From positions 1 through 54,717 of the forward strand of contig DESZ01000032.1 in the NCBI GenBank assembly GCA_002361485.1: a stretch of 54,717 bases of DNA, read 5' to 3'. Of the stretch, positions 8,572 through 16,295 are shown piece after piece (positions within the stretch are counted from its first letter, which is position 1; each line of letters begins with the position of its first letter). The translations under genes and the position numbers were made by a program. Source of the stretch: Cyanobacteria bacterium UBA3301. Lineage in GTDB: Bacteria > Cyanobacteriota > Vampirovibrionia > Gastranaerophilales > Gastranaerophilaceae. The notes below the pieces were generated by a model. That model ran no database searches and was not told where the DNA came from. It saw nothing but the letters and a program-made list of their open reading frames with translations.

Positions 8572-8786
8572 GGAATCAATGTAAAAAATATAGATAATAA
8601 TCCTGCAGTTTTAAGAATAGCTTTTAACAATCCCGTTTTTATTTCTCTGTTGCCATGAACAGGTACGACTATTTTTGCTTCTTCGCCATCTTTTGCAAAT
8701 ACATGATGAGAACCTGATATGCGGACTAATTCCCAACCGTTTTCTTCTAGTATTTTGCAAAGTTTTTTGCCGGTAATATTTTTCAT
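8568..8786 (-). CDS. hicA: HicA family mRNA interferase toxin
   Basis: HicA toxins have a dsRBD-like fold and cleave mRNA and tmRNA in a ribosome-independent way. The 72-aa protein shows the family core: GxELVRISGSHHVF with catalytic His27/28, then IVVPVHGNREIKTGLLKAILKTAGL. It ends in a hydrophobic tail (SIFFTLIP) not typical of the family. It overlaps hicB upstream and the DegT-like gene downstream by 4 bp each (ATGA), indicating coupled translation. Toxin activity should be held in check by the HicB encoded just before it. Confidence 0.92.
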   Translation of the reverse strand: MKNITGKKLCKILEENGWELVRISGSHHVFAKDGEEAKIVVPVHGNREIKTGLLKAILKTAGLLSIFFTLIP

Positions 8787-8971
8787 AGCGCTACTGATAT
8801 AACTTCATTCCCGTCATTTGGAATATCGACAGACATCCAAGCTAATATTGCATCTTTAATATTTTCTCTGACTTCTTCGATTGTATCACCTTGAGTGAAA
8901 CAACCTTTTAACGCGGGTACTTCTGCCCAATAACCGTTTTCTTCTTTGTGTAATATTACATCAAATTTCAT
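8783..8971 (-). CDS. hicB: HicB family antitoxin (short form)
   Basis: HicB neutralises HicA through a partial RNase H-like domain. This 62-aa form consists only of that domain (FDVILHKEENGYWAEVPALKGCFTQGDTIEEVRENIKDAI) and lacks the C-terminal HTH or ribbon-helix-helix DNA-binding domain of longer HicBs, so autoregulation, if any, needs another mechanism or HicA. It is first in the operon, the usual order for short HicBs varying by group. The SD AAAGAGG overlaps a 10-bp palindrome at 8973-8982. Confidence 0.9.
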   Translation of the reverse strand: MKFDVILHKEENGYWAEVPALKGCFTQGDTIEEVRENIKDAILAWMSVDIPNDGNEVISVAL

Positions 8972-8972
8972 C

Positions 8973-9020
8973 AGGTATACCTCTTTATTTTCAGTATAAC
9001 TTATTTTTTAATAATTTCAA
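8973..9020 (-). promoter_or_regulatory. Predicted hicBA promoter and palindromic site
   Basis: Minus-strand TTGAAA (9020-9015), 16-bp spacer, TATACT (8998-8993), all inside the 53-bp gap between the pepT-like stop and hicB. The perfect palindrome AGGTATACCT (8973-8982) overlaps the SD one base before the hicB ATG and could be an operator or a translational control site. Confidence 0.55.
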
Positions 9021-9024
9021 GCTT

Positions 9025-10188
9025 TTATTTGTTATGAGCAAGGAAAAATTCCCTTAGCAATTCCTGACCTTTTATCATTGTTTTGTAATCAACGTATTCT
9101 CTTGCTGAGTGCATGTTACAAACAGTTGCCAAACCTATCAGATATGGCGAAAATCTTTCGCCTTTTGCATTTGTTTTATTTGCATATATATGAGTTTCTG
9201 CACCTGCATGGAAAGACGAAATTTCAGGGGTAACTCCGATTTTTTTTGCGACTGTTTCAAACAATATAGGAATATATTCATCCTCATTTTTTTCAAACAT
9301 CGGCATTTTTACGGTAAAAGTTATTTCTGCTTTAGCAATACCCTCATGCTCTTTATTAAAATTATCAACACAGCTTTGCATTAGTGCAATTAGCTCATCT
9401 TCTTTAGCCTTATTTGAACTTCTTATGGAATATGTAGCATGCGCATCAGTATTTATAACATTGGTAACTTTTAAATCGCCTGATGTTATCCCGCCGATAT
9501 TACAAGAAGTAATGGTTTGACCGTTTTCCGAATAGAAAACACCTTGCGGCATATCAGAAACCAAATCCGCAATAAGTTTTGCTGCATTTTCTCTTGTCGG
9601 GTCGGCGATATCATTACCTGAATGTCCGCCTTTCGGTGCTGTTAATTTTAAGTCAACCATTACATAACTTGCGCCTGCTATTAAGCATTGTCCTAACGCA
9701 TCACTATCTAATACCAATACATATTTAGAATTGATTTTGTTAAAATCGGTGTTTTTAATCCCTGTCATTGAGTCTTCTTCGTCACGCGTAAAATGAATTT
9801 CTAAGCCCCCATGACTTATTTCAGGGTGATTATTCAGATATTTCGCGAAATACAGAGCATTTGCAACTCCCGCTTTATCATCTGCGCCTAATGTTCTTCC
9901 TTTTGCCTTGATTAAATCTCCGTCTAAATATGGTATAACAGGGGAATCATCCCCAATTACATCAACGTGTGAAGACAGTAAAATAGGTTCTTTTTCTTTG
10001 TCTGTTGCGGGAATGGTTATGTATATATTTTTATAATCATCTTGTTCGCAATTTATATTATTTTCTTTGCAATAATTACAAATCCAATCCAAAACTTTTT
10101 CCTCTTGTCTCGATGGGGAAGGGATTTGCGCCAAATTGCAAAATAAATCTATAAGTTCATTCTCTTTTCTTAGGTCCGTTAATTCCAT
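9025..10188 (-). CDS. M20 family peptidase, PepT (tripeptidase T)-like
   Basis: A 387-aa cytosolic zinc aminopeptidase-like enzyme, probably releasing N-terminal residues from short peptides. The di-zinc site of the M20 family is visible: SSHVDV (first His), LGADDKAG (bridging Asp), DEED (catalytic Glu and ligand), LDSD and a C-terminal HAGAETH. The GRTLGADDKAGVA segment and the NDIADPTRENAAK lid motif are typical of PepT-like proteins rather than DapE or ArgE. Length is normal. SD AGGAG lies 9 bp before the start. The hicBA genes follow on the same strand but have their own promoter. Confidence 0.88.
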   Translation of the reverse strand: MELTDLRKENELIDLFCNLAQIPSPSRQEEKVLDWICNYCKENNINCEQDDYKNIYITIPATDKEKEPILLSSHVDVIGDDSPVIPYLDGDLIKAKGRTLGADDKAGVANALYFAKYLNNHPEISHGGLEIHFTRDEEDSMTGIKNTDFNKINSKYVLVLDSDALGQCLIAGASYVMVDLKLTAPKGGHSGNDIADPTRENAAKLIADLVSDMPQGVFYSENGQTITSCNIGGITSGDLKVTNVINTDAHATYSIRSSNKAKEDELIALMQSCVDNFNKEHEGIAKAEITFTVKMPMFEKNEDEYIPILFETVAKKIGVTPEISSFHAGAETHIYANKTNAKGERFSPYLIGLATVCNMHSAREYVDYKTMIKGQELLREFFLAHNK

Positions 10189-10220
10189 ATTTACACTCCT
10201 GCCAAATTTATTACAAATAC

Positions 10221-10249
10221 ATCATAACATATTTTTGGAGAAAATGGAA
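10221..10249 (-). promoter_or_regulatory. Predicted promoter of the PepT-like gene
   Basis: Minus-strand TTCCAT (10249-10244), 17-bp spacer, TATGAT (10226-10221), about 33 bp before the start codon. The -35 is weak. Confidence 0.45.
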
Positions 10250-10560
10250 TTTAGAAGTGCGTAACAATAGAAGCACACAAGGGCGTCTGCTTTATAAAAT
10301 TGAATAAAAAGCCAACCCTCTGATTTTCTTATCAAAGAATTTATATGACTCGACTGAATTATTTACTTTTTATTGAAAATACTATACAAAAACATAAAAA
10401 TATGATATTATATTTTCAGATGTAGTATAAAAATTTTTTTAGGAAATATATGCAATAAATTTTATTTAATTTAAAAACTGAATAAAAAACGCAGATAGGA
10501 TATATGTATCTGTGATTGCGTATATTATAAAAAAATAGAAAAGGATAAGGTATTAACTTT
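10250..10560. other. Divergent intergenic region upstream of rny
   Basis: No gene found. AT-rich DNA that must hold the rny promoter. Candidate -10 boxes (TATGAT at 10401, TATATT near 10520) lack well-spaced -35 boxes. A hairpin CAGATA/TATCTG (about 10492-10513), nested in an ACGCA/TGCGT pair, lies in the probable 5' UTR. The rny SD AAGGATAAGG is at about 10542-10551. Confidence 0.4.
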
Positions 10561-12090
10561 ATGGAAGCAAAAACCTTGTTATTGGTTATTGCAGCTATTG
10601 CGGTAATAGTCTTAGTTGTAATGCTGATTTTGCAAAAAAACAAAGTTAAAGCCGCAATTGATGCGGTTGAAAAAGACAAAAAAGCCCTCGTAGAAAAAGA
10701 AAAAATTCTTTATAAAGAGGCAAAAATCAAAGCTCTTGAAGAGTTACAAAATGACAGAGAAGCGTTAAACGAAGAAGAAAGAGAACGCAGACAAGAATTA
10801 ACCAGACAAGAACAAAAATTAGCCAAAAGAGAAGATGTACTTGAATCAAAAATTCAAGAATACACCGACAAAGAGCAGGAAGTTCAACGCAAAAAAGATG
10901 AACTGTTAGATAAAGAAGATTATTTGGCTGAGTTGGTTCAAAAACAAACTGAAGAATTAGAAAAAATTTCGGGCATGTCCTGTGAAGAAGCAAAAACAAC
11001 TTTGCTTGAACAATTAAAAAATGATTTAGCACAAGAACAAATGCAATTAATAAGAGAAAATGAAGCTAAAATAAAAGAAACTTCACTGGAAAAAGCAAAA
11101 GAAATTCTTTCAACTACTATGCAAAGATGTATGATAGAGCAGGTTGTTGAAACAACAGTTTCTGTTGTAGCATTGCCAAATGACGAGATGAAAGGACGTA
11201 TAATCGGCCGCGAAGGTCGTAATATCCGAGCATTAGAAACCTTGACAGGTGTCGATTTGATTATTGATGATACTCCGGAAGCTGTTGTATTATCAAGTTT
11301 TGACCCTGTAAGACGTGAAATTGCAAAACTTGCATTAGAAAAACTTATAGTAGACGGCCGTATTCACCCTGTTCGTATTGAAGAAATGGTAGCAAAAGCT
11401 CAAGAAGAAATTGATAAAAAGATTTGGACCGAAGGTGAAAATGCCGCTTTAGAAATGGGTGTTATGGGCTTGAATAAAGAGTTAATAAAAACATTGGGAA
11501 GATTATATTACAGAACAAGTTACGGCCAAAATGTATTAAAACACTCTTTAGAAGTCGGTCACATTGCAGGCATGCTGGCTGCCGAGTTAGGCGCAAACGA
11601 AAAAATAGCAAAGCGAGCAGGCTTATTACATGATATAGGTAAAGCAGTTGACCAAACACAAGAAGGTACACACATTCAATTGGGTGTTGAAATTGCTACA
11701 AGATTTGGTGAAAAACCTGAAGTTATTCACGCAATTGAAGCTCACCATGATGATGTCGTTGCAAATACAATAGAAGCCGTATTAGTCAAAGTCGCAGATG
11801 CAATATCAGCAGGCAGACCTGGAGCAAGACGTGATACATTAGAAATATATATTAAGCGTTTGCAAAAGATTGAAGAAATCGTCAACAGTTTTGAAGGTAT
11901 TAAGCAATCATTTGCGGTTCAAGCAGGGCGTGAAGTTCGTATTATTGTTCAAGCCGATATGTTTGATGATTTAGCTTCCGGCAAACTCGCTCGCGACGTA
12001 GCAAAACGAATCGAGGACGAACTCGATTATCCGGGACAAATCAGAGTAACCGTTGTAAGAGAATTTCGTGCAACAGAAATAGCTAAATAA
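10561..12090 (+). CDS. rny: Ribonuclease Y
   Basis: RNase Y is a membrane-anchored endoribonuclease that starts mRNA decay. The 509-aa protein has one N-terminal membrane helix (about 5-25), a long charged coiled coil (about 30-190), a KH RNA-binding domain (GRIIGREGRNIRALE, about 217-231) and an HD domain whose His357-Asp358 (LLHDIGK) bind the catalytic metal. Domain order and length match the family exactly. It lies directly upstream of ymdB, the same order as in Bacillus, with an octamer-phased repeat in the gap. Confidence 0.97.
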   Translation: MEAKTLLLVIAAIAVIVLVVMLILQKNKVKAAIDAVEKDKKALVEKEKILYKEAKIKALEELQNDREALNEEERERRQELTRQEQKLAKREDVLESKIQEYTDKEQEVQRKKDELLDKEDYLAELVQKQTEELEKISGMSCEEAKTTLLEQLKNDLAQEQMQLIRENEAKIKETSLEKAKEILSTTMQRCMIEQVVETTVSVVALPNDEMKGRIIGREGRNIRALETLTGVDLIIDDTPEAVVLSSFDPVRREIAKLALEKLIVDGRIHPVRIEEMVAKAQEEIDKKIWTEGENAALEMGVMGLNKELIKTLGRLYYRTSYGQNVLKHSLEVGHIAGMLAAELGANEKIAKRAGLLHDIGKAVDQTQEGTHIQLGVEIATRFGEKPEVIHAIEAHHDDVVANTIEAVLVKVADAISAGRPGARRDTLEIYIKRLQKIEEIVNSFEGIKQSFAVQAGREVRIIVQADMFDDLASGKLARDVAKRIEDELDYPGQIRVTVVREFRATEIAK

Positions 12091-12092
12091 AT

Positions 12093-12135
12093 CAGTTGAA
12101 AGGTTGAATGGTTCGGCGGTTGAGTAGCTGTTTGC
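12093..12135. repeat. Octamer-phased element, copy 2 (half)
   Basis: Tandem 8-bp units AGTTGAAA, GGTTGAAT, GGTTCGGC, GGTTGAGT, AGCTGTTT between rny and ymdB. It matches the left arm of the element at 2325-2417, but no clear opposing arm is seen before the ymdB start. Confidence 0.55.
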
Positions 12136-12149
12136 ATTCAGAAAACGAA

Positions 12150-12986
12150 ATGTCAGATAATAATAGCACAGTAAAAATAATATTTTTTGGAGATATAGTC
12201 GGCAAGCCGGGAAGATTTGCCGTAAGGGATTTTTTGCAAAAAATTCATACCGAAACAAACCTTTCAACCACATTTATTGTCGCCAATGTTGAGAATGCCT
12301 CACACGGATTTGGCTTAACAGAGAAAAATTATAATGATTTTATTGAATATGGAATAGATGCAATGACTTGCGGAAACCATATTTGGGACAAAAAAGACAT
12401 TTATACATATATCGATAGGGCGGACAAATTGCTTCGCCCTATAAATTATCCTCAAGGCACGCGCGGTGTCGGAAGTAAAATATTTGAAAAAAACGGAATA
12501 AAATTCGGTGTTATAAATGTTTTAGGCAGAGTTTTTATGAATTTGGTTGATTCACCTTGGGAACTAGTCAAAGAAGAAATTGAACGAATAAAAAAAGAAA
12601 CGCCTATTATATTGATAGATTTTCATGCAGAAGCAACCGCAGAAAAAATATGTTTCGCAAAATATTGTTCAGAGTTTGGTGTAAGTGCGTTTTTGGGAAC
12701 GCATACACATGTTCAAACCGCTGATGAAATGATTATTAATGGAATGGCATATATAACAGATGCAGGATTTTGCGGGGCTTCTGACGGAGTTATAGGAATG
12801 GACTATAACACTTCTTTAGCGCGTTTCTTAACATCAATCCCCGAAAGATATGAAGTTGCCGAAGGCAAAACGACACAGATTAATGCGGTAGAAGTTGAAA
12901 TTGATATAACTTCAGGTAAAGCATTAAATGTAAAAAGAGTTTTTTGTAGTACAAGTAAAGTAGAGGAAAAAGGAAATGAAAACTGA
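12150..12986 (+). CDS. ymdB: YmdB-family metallophosphoesterase
   Basis: YmdB-type enzymes are dimetal phosphoesterases; the Bacillus protein hydrolyses 2',3'- and 3',5'-cyclic nucleotides and affects biofilm development. Motifs present: FFGDIVGKPGR, NVENASHGFG, CGNHIWDKK, IDFHAEAT and FLGTHTHVQTADE, ending in ITDAGFCG. I chose the ATG at 12150 (278 aa) because the family begins close to the IIFFGD strand; an earlier in-frame ATG at 12108 lies inside the repeat and would add 14 residues. It follows rny by 59 bp and overlaps the next gene by 11 bp. Confidence 0.93.
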   Translation: MSDNNSTVKIIFFGDIVGKPGRFAVRDFLQKIHTETNLSTTFIVANVENASHGFGLTEKNYNDFIEYGIDAMTCGNHIWDKKDIYTYIDRADKLLRPINYPQGTRGVGSKIFEKNGIKFGVINVLGRVFMNLVDSPWELVKEEIERIKKETPIILIDFHAEATAEKICFAKYCSEFGVSAFLGTHTHVQTADEMIINGMAYITDAGFCGASDGVIGMDYNTSLARFLTSIPERYEVAEGKTTQINAVEVEIDITSGKALNVKRVFCSTSKVEEKGNEN

Positions 12987-13839
12987 TTTACATATTCACA
13001 CATATTTTTCCGACGGTGTTTTTTCACCCGAAAAAATAGTGGATACCGCAATCGATGTCGGTTTGGGCGCCATAGCTATCACAGACCACGATAACATCTT
13101 AGCATATGATGTAGCCCAAAAATATATCAAAGAAAAAAATCTGTCTGATAAAATCGAAATATTACGCGGTATTGAGGTAAACACATTATACAAAGACTAC
13201 GAAGTTCATATCTTGGGCTATTTTATGGATGTAAACAATTCCGATTTTCAAAATATGATAAAACTTCAACAACAAGCCAGAGTAAAACAAACAAAAGAAA
13301 TTCTCGGATTGTTATCCAAAAAAGAAGGAATCCGAATAAAATTTGATGATATAAAAAAACTTGTAGCTCCGGGAGGCAGTATCGGACGTCCGCATATTGC
13401 TCGTGCAATAACAAGCGCAGGCGGAACAACAAACGTTATGGATGCTTATGCAAAATATATTCATCTGAATTCGCCTGTATATGTCCAAAGAAAAACAGTT
13501 TCTCCTCAGGATGCTGTTGAAATTATTTATGATGCAGGCGGAATACCGGTAATTGCACATCCGCATGATTTGGAAAATATCGCAGAGGGTTTAATAAAAG
13601 ATTTGATGAATTACGGTCTGCGCGGGATTGAAGCATATCACAGAAAGCATTCTCCTGCTATGGTTGAATATTTTTCTTCAATGGCTGAAAATTTAGGCCT
13701 GATTGTAACCGGAGGTTCGGATTTTCATGCTCCAAACGTAATGAACGGTCAGATTGTTTTAGGCAAAAATTTTATACCTGAATGGGTTTATAATAAACTT
13801 ATCGAAGAGAAAAAAAGAGTTGACATTGCTTCAAACTAA
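12976..13839 (+). CDS. PHP-domain phosphoesterase (RNase AM/YciV-like)
   Basis: A 287-aa PHP-family metal-dependent phosphoesterase. The four PHP motifs are intact: DLHIHTYFSDG (His6, His8), ITDHDN, RGIEVN and the late HPHDLEN and GGSDFHAP segments. Close relatives include the TrpH/YciV proteins, where E. coli RNase AM removes 5' nucleotides from RNA or 3',5'-pAp; the exact substrate here is not determined. It overlaps ymdB by 11 bp, with its RBS GGAAA inside ymdB, so it is part of the rny-ymdB transcription unit, suggesting a nucleotide- or RNA-turnover role. Confidence 0.9.
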   Translation: MKTDLHIHTYFSDGVFSPEKIVDTAIDVGLGAIAITDHDNILAYDVAQKYIKEKNLSDKIEILRGIEVNTLYKDYEVHILGYFMDVNNSDFQNMIKLQQQARVKQTKEILGLLSKKEGIRIKFDDIKKLVAPGGSIGRPHIARAITSAGGTTNVMDAYAKYIHLNSPVYVQRKTVSPQDAVEIIYDAGGIPVIAHPHDLENIAEGLIKDLMNYGLRGIEAYHRKHSPAMVEYFSSMAENLGLIVTGGSDFHAPNVMNGQIVLGKNFIPEWVYNKLIEEKKRVDIASN

Positions 13840-13850
13840 AAGGTTTACCA

Positions 13851-14480
13851 GTGAAAAAACGTATATGGAAAATTGAATATTCTATAACTTTACTTGCGTT
13901 ATTTGCATTTATGCTGTTTATGATACCGACATCTTTTTCTTCAAAAGGCGCAATGTATATATCAAAGTGGAATGAAGCTTATAATAAAATTGATTATATG
14001 TTTTCGGCGATGAGTGCGCAGGCAGATTCCGATATTGTAAAAGGTTTAAAAAATGCAACCTCAAATAAAAAACGTGAAAATTTAATGATGCTTCTTGTAA
14101 AACCGTATTTACGCCTGCACGAAGTTCAAAACAGAAAATATCGCCCACACTATATGAACGGTAAACTTGTCTTGAAAAAGGATTTTTGGCATTTTGATAA
14201 ATTTTATAAATCTGAAAGCGGACTTATTGTAGGAATAAAAGATATCGAAAATGAGAATACTTTAGAACCTGCATTTATGATGCTTGTGGATATGAACGGT
14301 ATAAAAGCACCTAATACTTGGGGCAGAGATATTTATGGAGTCGACATATATGCTGACGGAAAAGTAAGACCGCTTGGTTACAATTGGGAAGTCGATAAAC
14401 TAAAAAAGGATTGCTCGTCAACAGGAACAGGTATTTCATGCTCGCATTTTTATCGTATCGGCGGGGAATTTAGGGAATAG
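13851..14480 (+). CDS. Membrane-anchored, pilin/pseudopilin-like hypothetical protein
   Basis: A 209-aa protein with a positively charged start and one hydrophobic helix (about 10-27), followed by a soluble domain. It begins with GTG, 11 bp after the PHP gene. The C-terminal segment FMMLVDMNGIKAPNTWGRDIYGVDIYADGKV (about 142-172) resembles the end of type II secretion/type IV pseudopilins, which often read VDxNGxxGPNxxGxDxF. The N-terminus lacks the canonical G/FTLIE prepilin cleavage motif, though KIEYSITLLALFAF could be a degenerate version. I regard it as pilin-like by analogy only. Four Cys residues are absent except a pair near the C-terminus (DCSS, SCSH). Confidence 0.7.
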   Translation: MKKRIWKIEYSITLLALFAFMLFMIPTSFSSKGAMYISKWNEAYNKIDYMFSAMSAQADSDIVKGLKNATSNKKRENLMMLLVKPYLRLHEVQNRKYRPHYMNGKLVLKKDFWHFDKFYKSESGLIVGIKDIENENTLEPAFMMLVDMNGIKAPNTWGRDIYGVDIYADGKVRPLGYNWEVDKLKKDCSSTGTGISCSHFYRIGGEFRE

Positions 14481-14491
14481 GTATAAGGTAT

Positions 14492-15088
14492 ATGGCTGAG
14501 AATATTAAAAGGATATGTGTATTTTGTTCATCAAGTAATTTTTTAGATGATATTTATTATAAAGATGCGTCAGAATTAGGACGAATTATGGGCCAAAACG
14601 GATATGACATTGTCTATGGCGGTTCAACTCTCGGTATGATGTGGGCTTGCGCTTCAGAAGTTCAAAAGAATGGTGGAAAAGTTTATGGTGTTATGCCAAA
14701 ACGATTAGCTGATATGGGCTGCAAAACGGATAATTGCGATGAATTTCATTTAGCAGAAGGTATGCGAGACCGCAAAGGTAAAATGGATGAATTATCGGAT
14801 GCTGTAATAGCTCTTGCGGGAGGTTTGGGAACTTTGGAAGAATTAACCGAAATGATTGTTCAAAAACAATTAGGATACAATAAGAAGCCTATCGTCATAT
14901 TAAATACAAACGGGTTTTATGATAAATTATTGGAGTTTTTTGACAGAATTATTGAAGAAAAGTTCGCAAATAAAGTAGCTCGGGAATTATTCTATGTAGC
15001 TTCTACACCTGAAGATGCTATTGAATACATAAATTGCTATACCGAACCTGAAAAATCCATGTCAAAATTTGAAATATACTCAAGGTAA
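14492..15088 (+). CDS. LOG family nucleoside 5'-monophosphate phosphoribohydrolase
   Basis: LOG-family (TIGR00730) proteins hydrolyse the glycosidic bond of nucleoside 5'-monophosphates such as AMP or cytokinin ribotides. The 198-aa protein has a Rossmann-like start (RICVFCSSSNF), the GGSTLGMM nucleotide loop, the RKGKMDELSDA segment and the catalytic AGGLGTLEEL motif, where the first Pro of the usual PGGxGTxxE is Ala. Length is typical. It is 11 bp downstream of the pilin-like gene and the last gene of the run. Confidence 0.92.
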   Translation: MAENIKRICVFCSSSNFLDDIYYKDASELGRIMGQNGYDIVYGGSTLGMMWACASEVQKNGGKVYGVMPKRLADMGCKTDNCDEFHLAEGMRDRKGKMDELSDAVIALAGGLGTLEELTEMIVQKQLGYNKKPIVILNTNGFYDKLLEFFDRIIEEKFANKVARELFYVASTPEDAIEYINCYTEPEKSMSKFEIYSR

Positions 15089-15089
15089 A

Positions 15090-15647
15090 TTAAGGTTTCA
15101 AGTTAGCATTATTTTTATTTATAAATGACCAGCCGTTCAATCGATATAATTTTACGATGTCATTTGTAATAATATCCTGAGTTTCCACAACAGGAGAACG
15201 CATTATGCCCAATTTTCTGCTGGAATCCGAAAGTCCGAGAGCATGCCCGACCTCATGAAGCATTGTCGTATATATCATCTGATTTGAATACTTCGCAGAG
15301 TCAGCAGCAATTGCTATATCAGCTTTTGTAATTTTACCGCCCTGAACAATTAAAGTATATGAACCTGCGGCCTCGTCAGTTCCGTCAACTTTTTGAACAA
15401 AAAATGCCTCTATATCCGCAGGTTGCTTGGTTACATATTGAAATTTCAATTTTCCGAAACTCGAGTTTTCCCATTTTTGAAATGCATGCAAAAGCATTTC
15501 AGAATAAGCGTGTCCTTGCGGAATATACACGGATATTAAAGATTTATTCCAACCCGGACCATAATCTGACGCCGCACTTACACTGTTATTAAAAATAAAA
15601 AATATTGCAAATATTAAAACAAATATATTTAAAATTCTTTTAAGCAT
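15090..15647 (-). CDS. Exported matrixin-like zinc metalloprotease
   Basis: A 185-aa protein with an N-terminal signal peptide (hydrophobic 5-23, probable cleavage after VSAA) and the extended zinc-binding motif HEVGHALGLSDSS, followed by a Met-turn candidate GIMRSP, the layout of metzincins such as M10 matrixins. It lacks an obvious propeptide Cys switch. It should act outside the cytoplasmic membrane; the substrate is unknown. Its end lies one base from the LOG gene (convergent), and it is transcribed alone. Confidence 0.85.
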   Translation of the reverse strand: MLKRILNIFVLIFAIFFIFNNSVSAASDYGPGWNKSLISVYIPQGHAYSEMLLHAFQKWENSSFGKLKFQYVTKQPADIEAFFVQKVDGTDEAAGSYTLIVQGGKITKADIAIAADSAKYSNQMIYTTMLHEVGHALGLSDSSRKLGIMRSPVVETQDIITNDIVKLYRLNGWSFINKNNANLKP

Positions 15648-15742
15648 ACCTTATCCCCTTTTCCACGATTATAAAGTATCACAAATCAAAAATCAAATTG
15701 TTAAATCATGTTATGATAAAATCATAGCAAAGGAGTTTATAT

Positions 15743-16294
15743 ATGAAAGAAAAAACAAAAATGCTAAAAGGAGAATTGTATAATCCCGAAGATACAGAGC
15801 TAAAAAATGACAGAATTAAGGCTAAAACACTTTGCATGCAATATAATTCTCTATTACCTGAAGAAAAAGAAAGGAAACAGGAAATTCTCAAAAAATTATT
15901 AGGCAATATCGGAAATAATCCGATAATTGAACCGAATTTTTTTTGTGACTACGGATACAATATAGAATTTGACGGTTTTGTTTATATCAATCATAACAGT
16001 GTATTTTTAGACTGTGCAAAAATAAAAATCGGAGAAAACACTTTAATAGGCCCAAATTGCGGGTTTTATACCGCTGCGCATCCTACAGATGCTAAAGAAC
16101 GCTTAAAAGGACTGGAATATGCAAAACCGATAACAATAGGCAAAGAAGTATGGATAGGGGGAAATACCACGATTATGCCGGGAGTATCAATTGGCGACAG
16201 AGCAGTTATTGGTGCCGGTTCGGTCGTTACAAAAAATATACCTCCGAATGTTGTAGCTGTCGGAAATCCGTGCAACCCGATTAAGGGTATATAA
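15743..16294 (+). CDS. Maltose/galactoside O-acetyltransferase-like enzyme
   Basis: A 183-aa hexapeptide-repeat (left-handed beta-helix) acetyltransferase of the Maa/LacA/NodL group, transferring acetyl from acetyl-CoA to a sugar. Visible are the N-terminal Mac cap (KMLKGELYNPEDTEL, residues 7-21), NIEFDGFVYINHNSVFLD, the catalytic His segment GFYTAAHPTDA and repeats through VWIGGNTTIMPGVSIGDRAVIGAGSVVTKNIP. Length is standard. A TGATAAAAT extended -10 and the RBS AAAGGAG precede it. It converges on mutL with a one-base gap. Confidence 0.92.
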   Translation: MKEKTKMLKGELYNPEDTELKNDRIKAKTLCMQYNSLLPEEKERKQEILKKLLGNIGNNPIIEPNFFCDYGYNIEFDGFVYINHNSVFLDCAKIKIGENTLIGPNCGFYTAAHPTDAKERLKGLEYAKPITIGKEVWIGGNTTIMPGVSIGDRAVIGAGSVVTKNIPPNVVAVGNPCNPIKGI

Positions 16295-16295
16295 A

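Noticed and set aside
12108..12149. Earlier ATG for ymdB
   Set aside because: It lies within the octamer-phased repeat and adds residues absent in the family.
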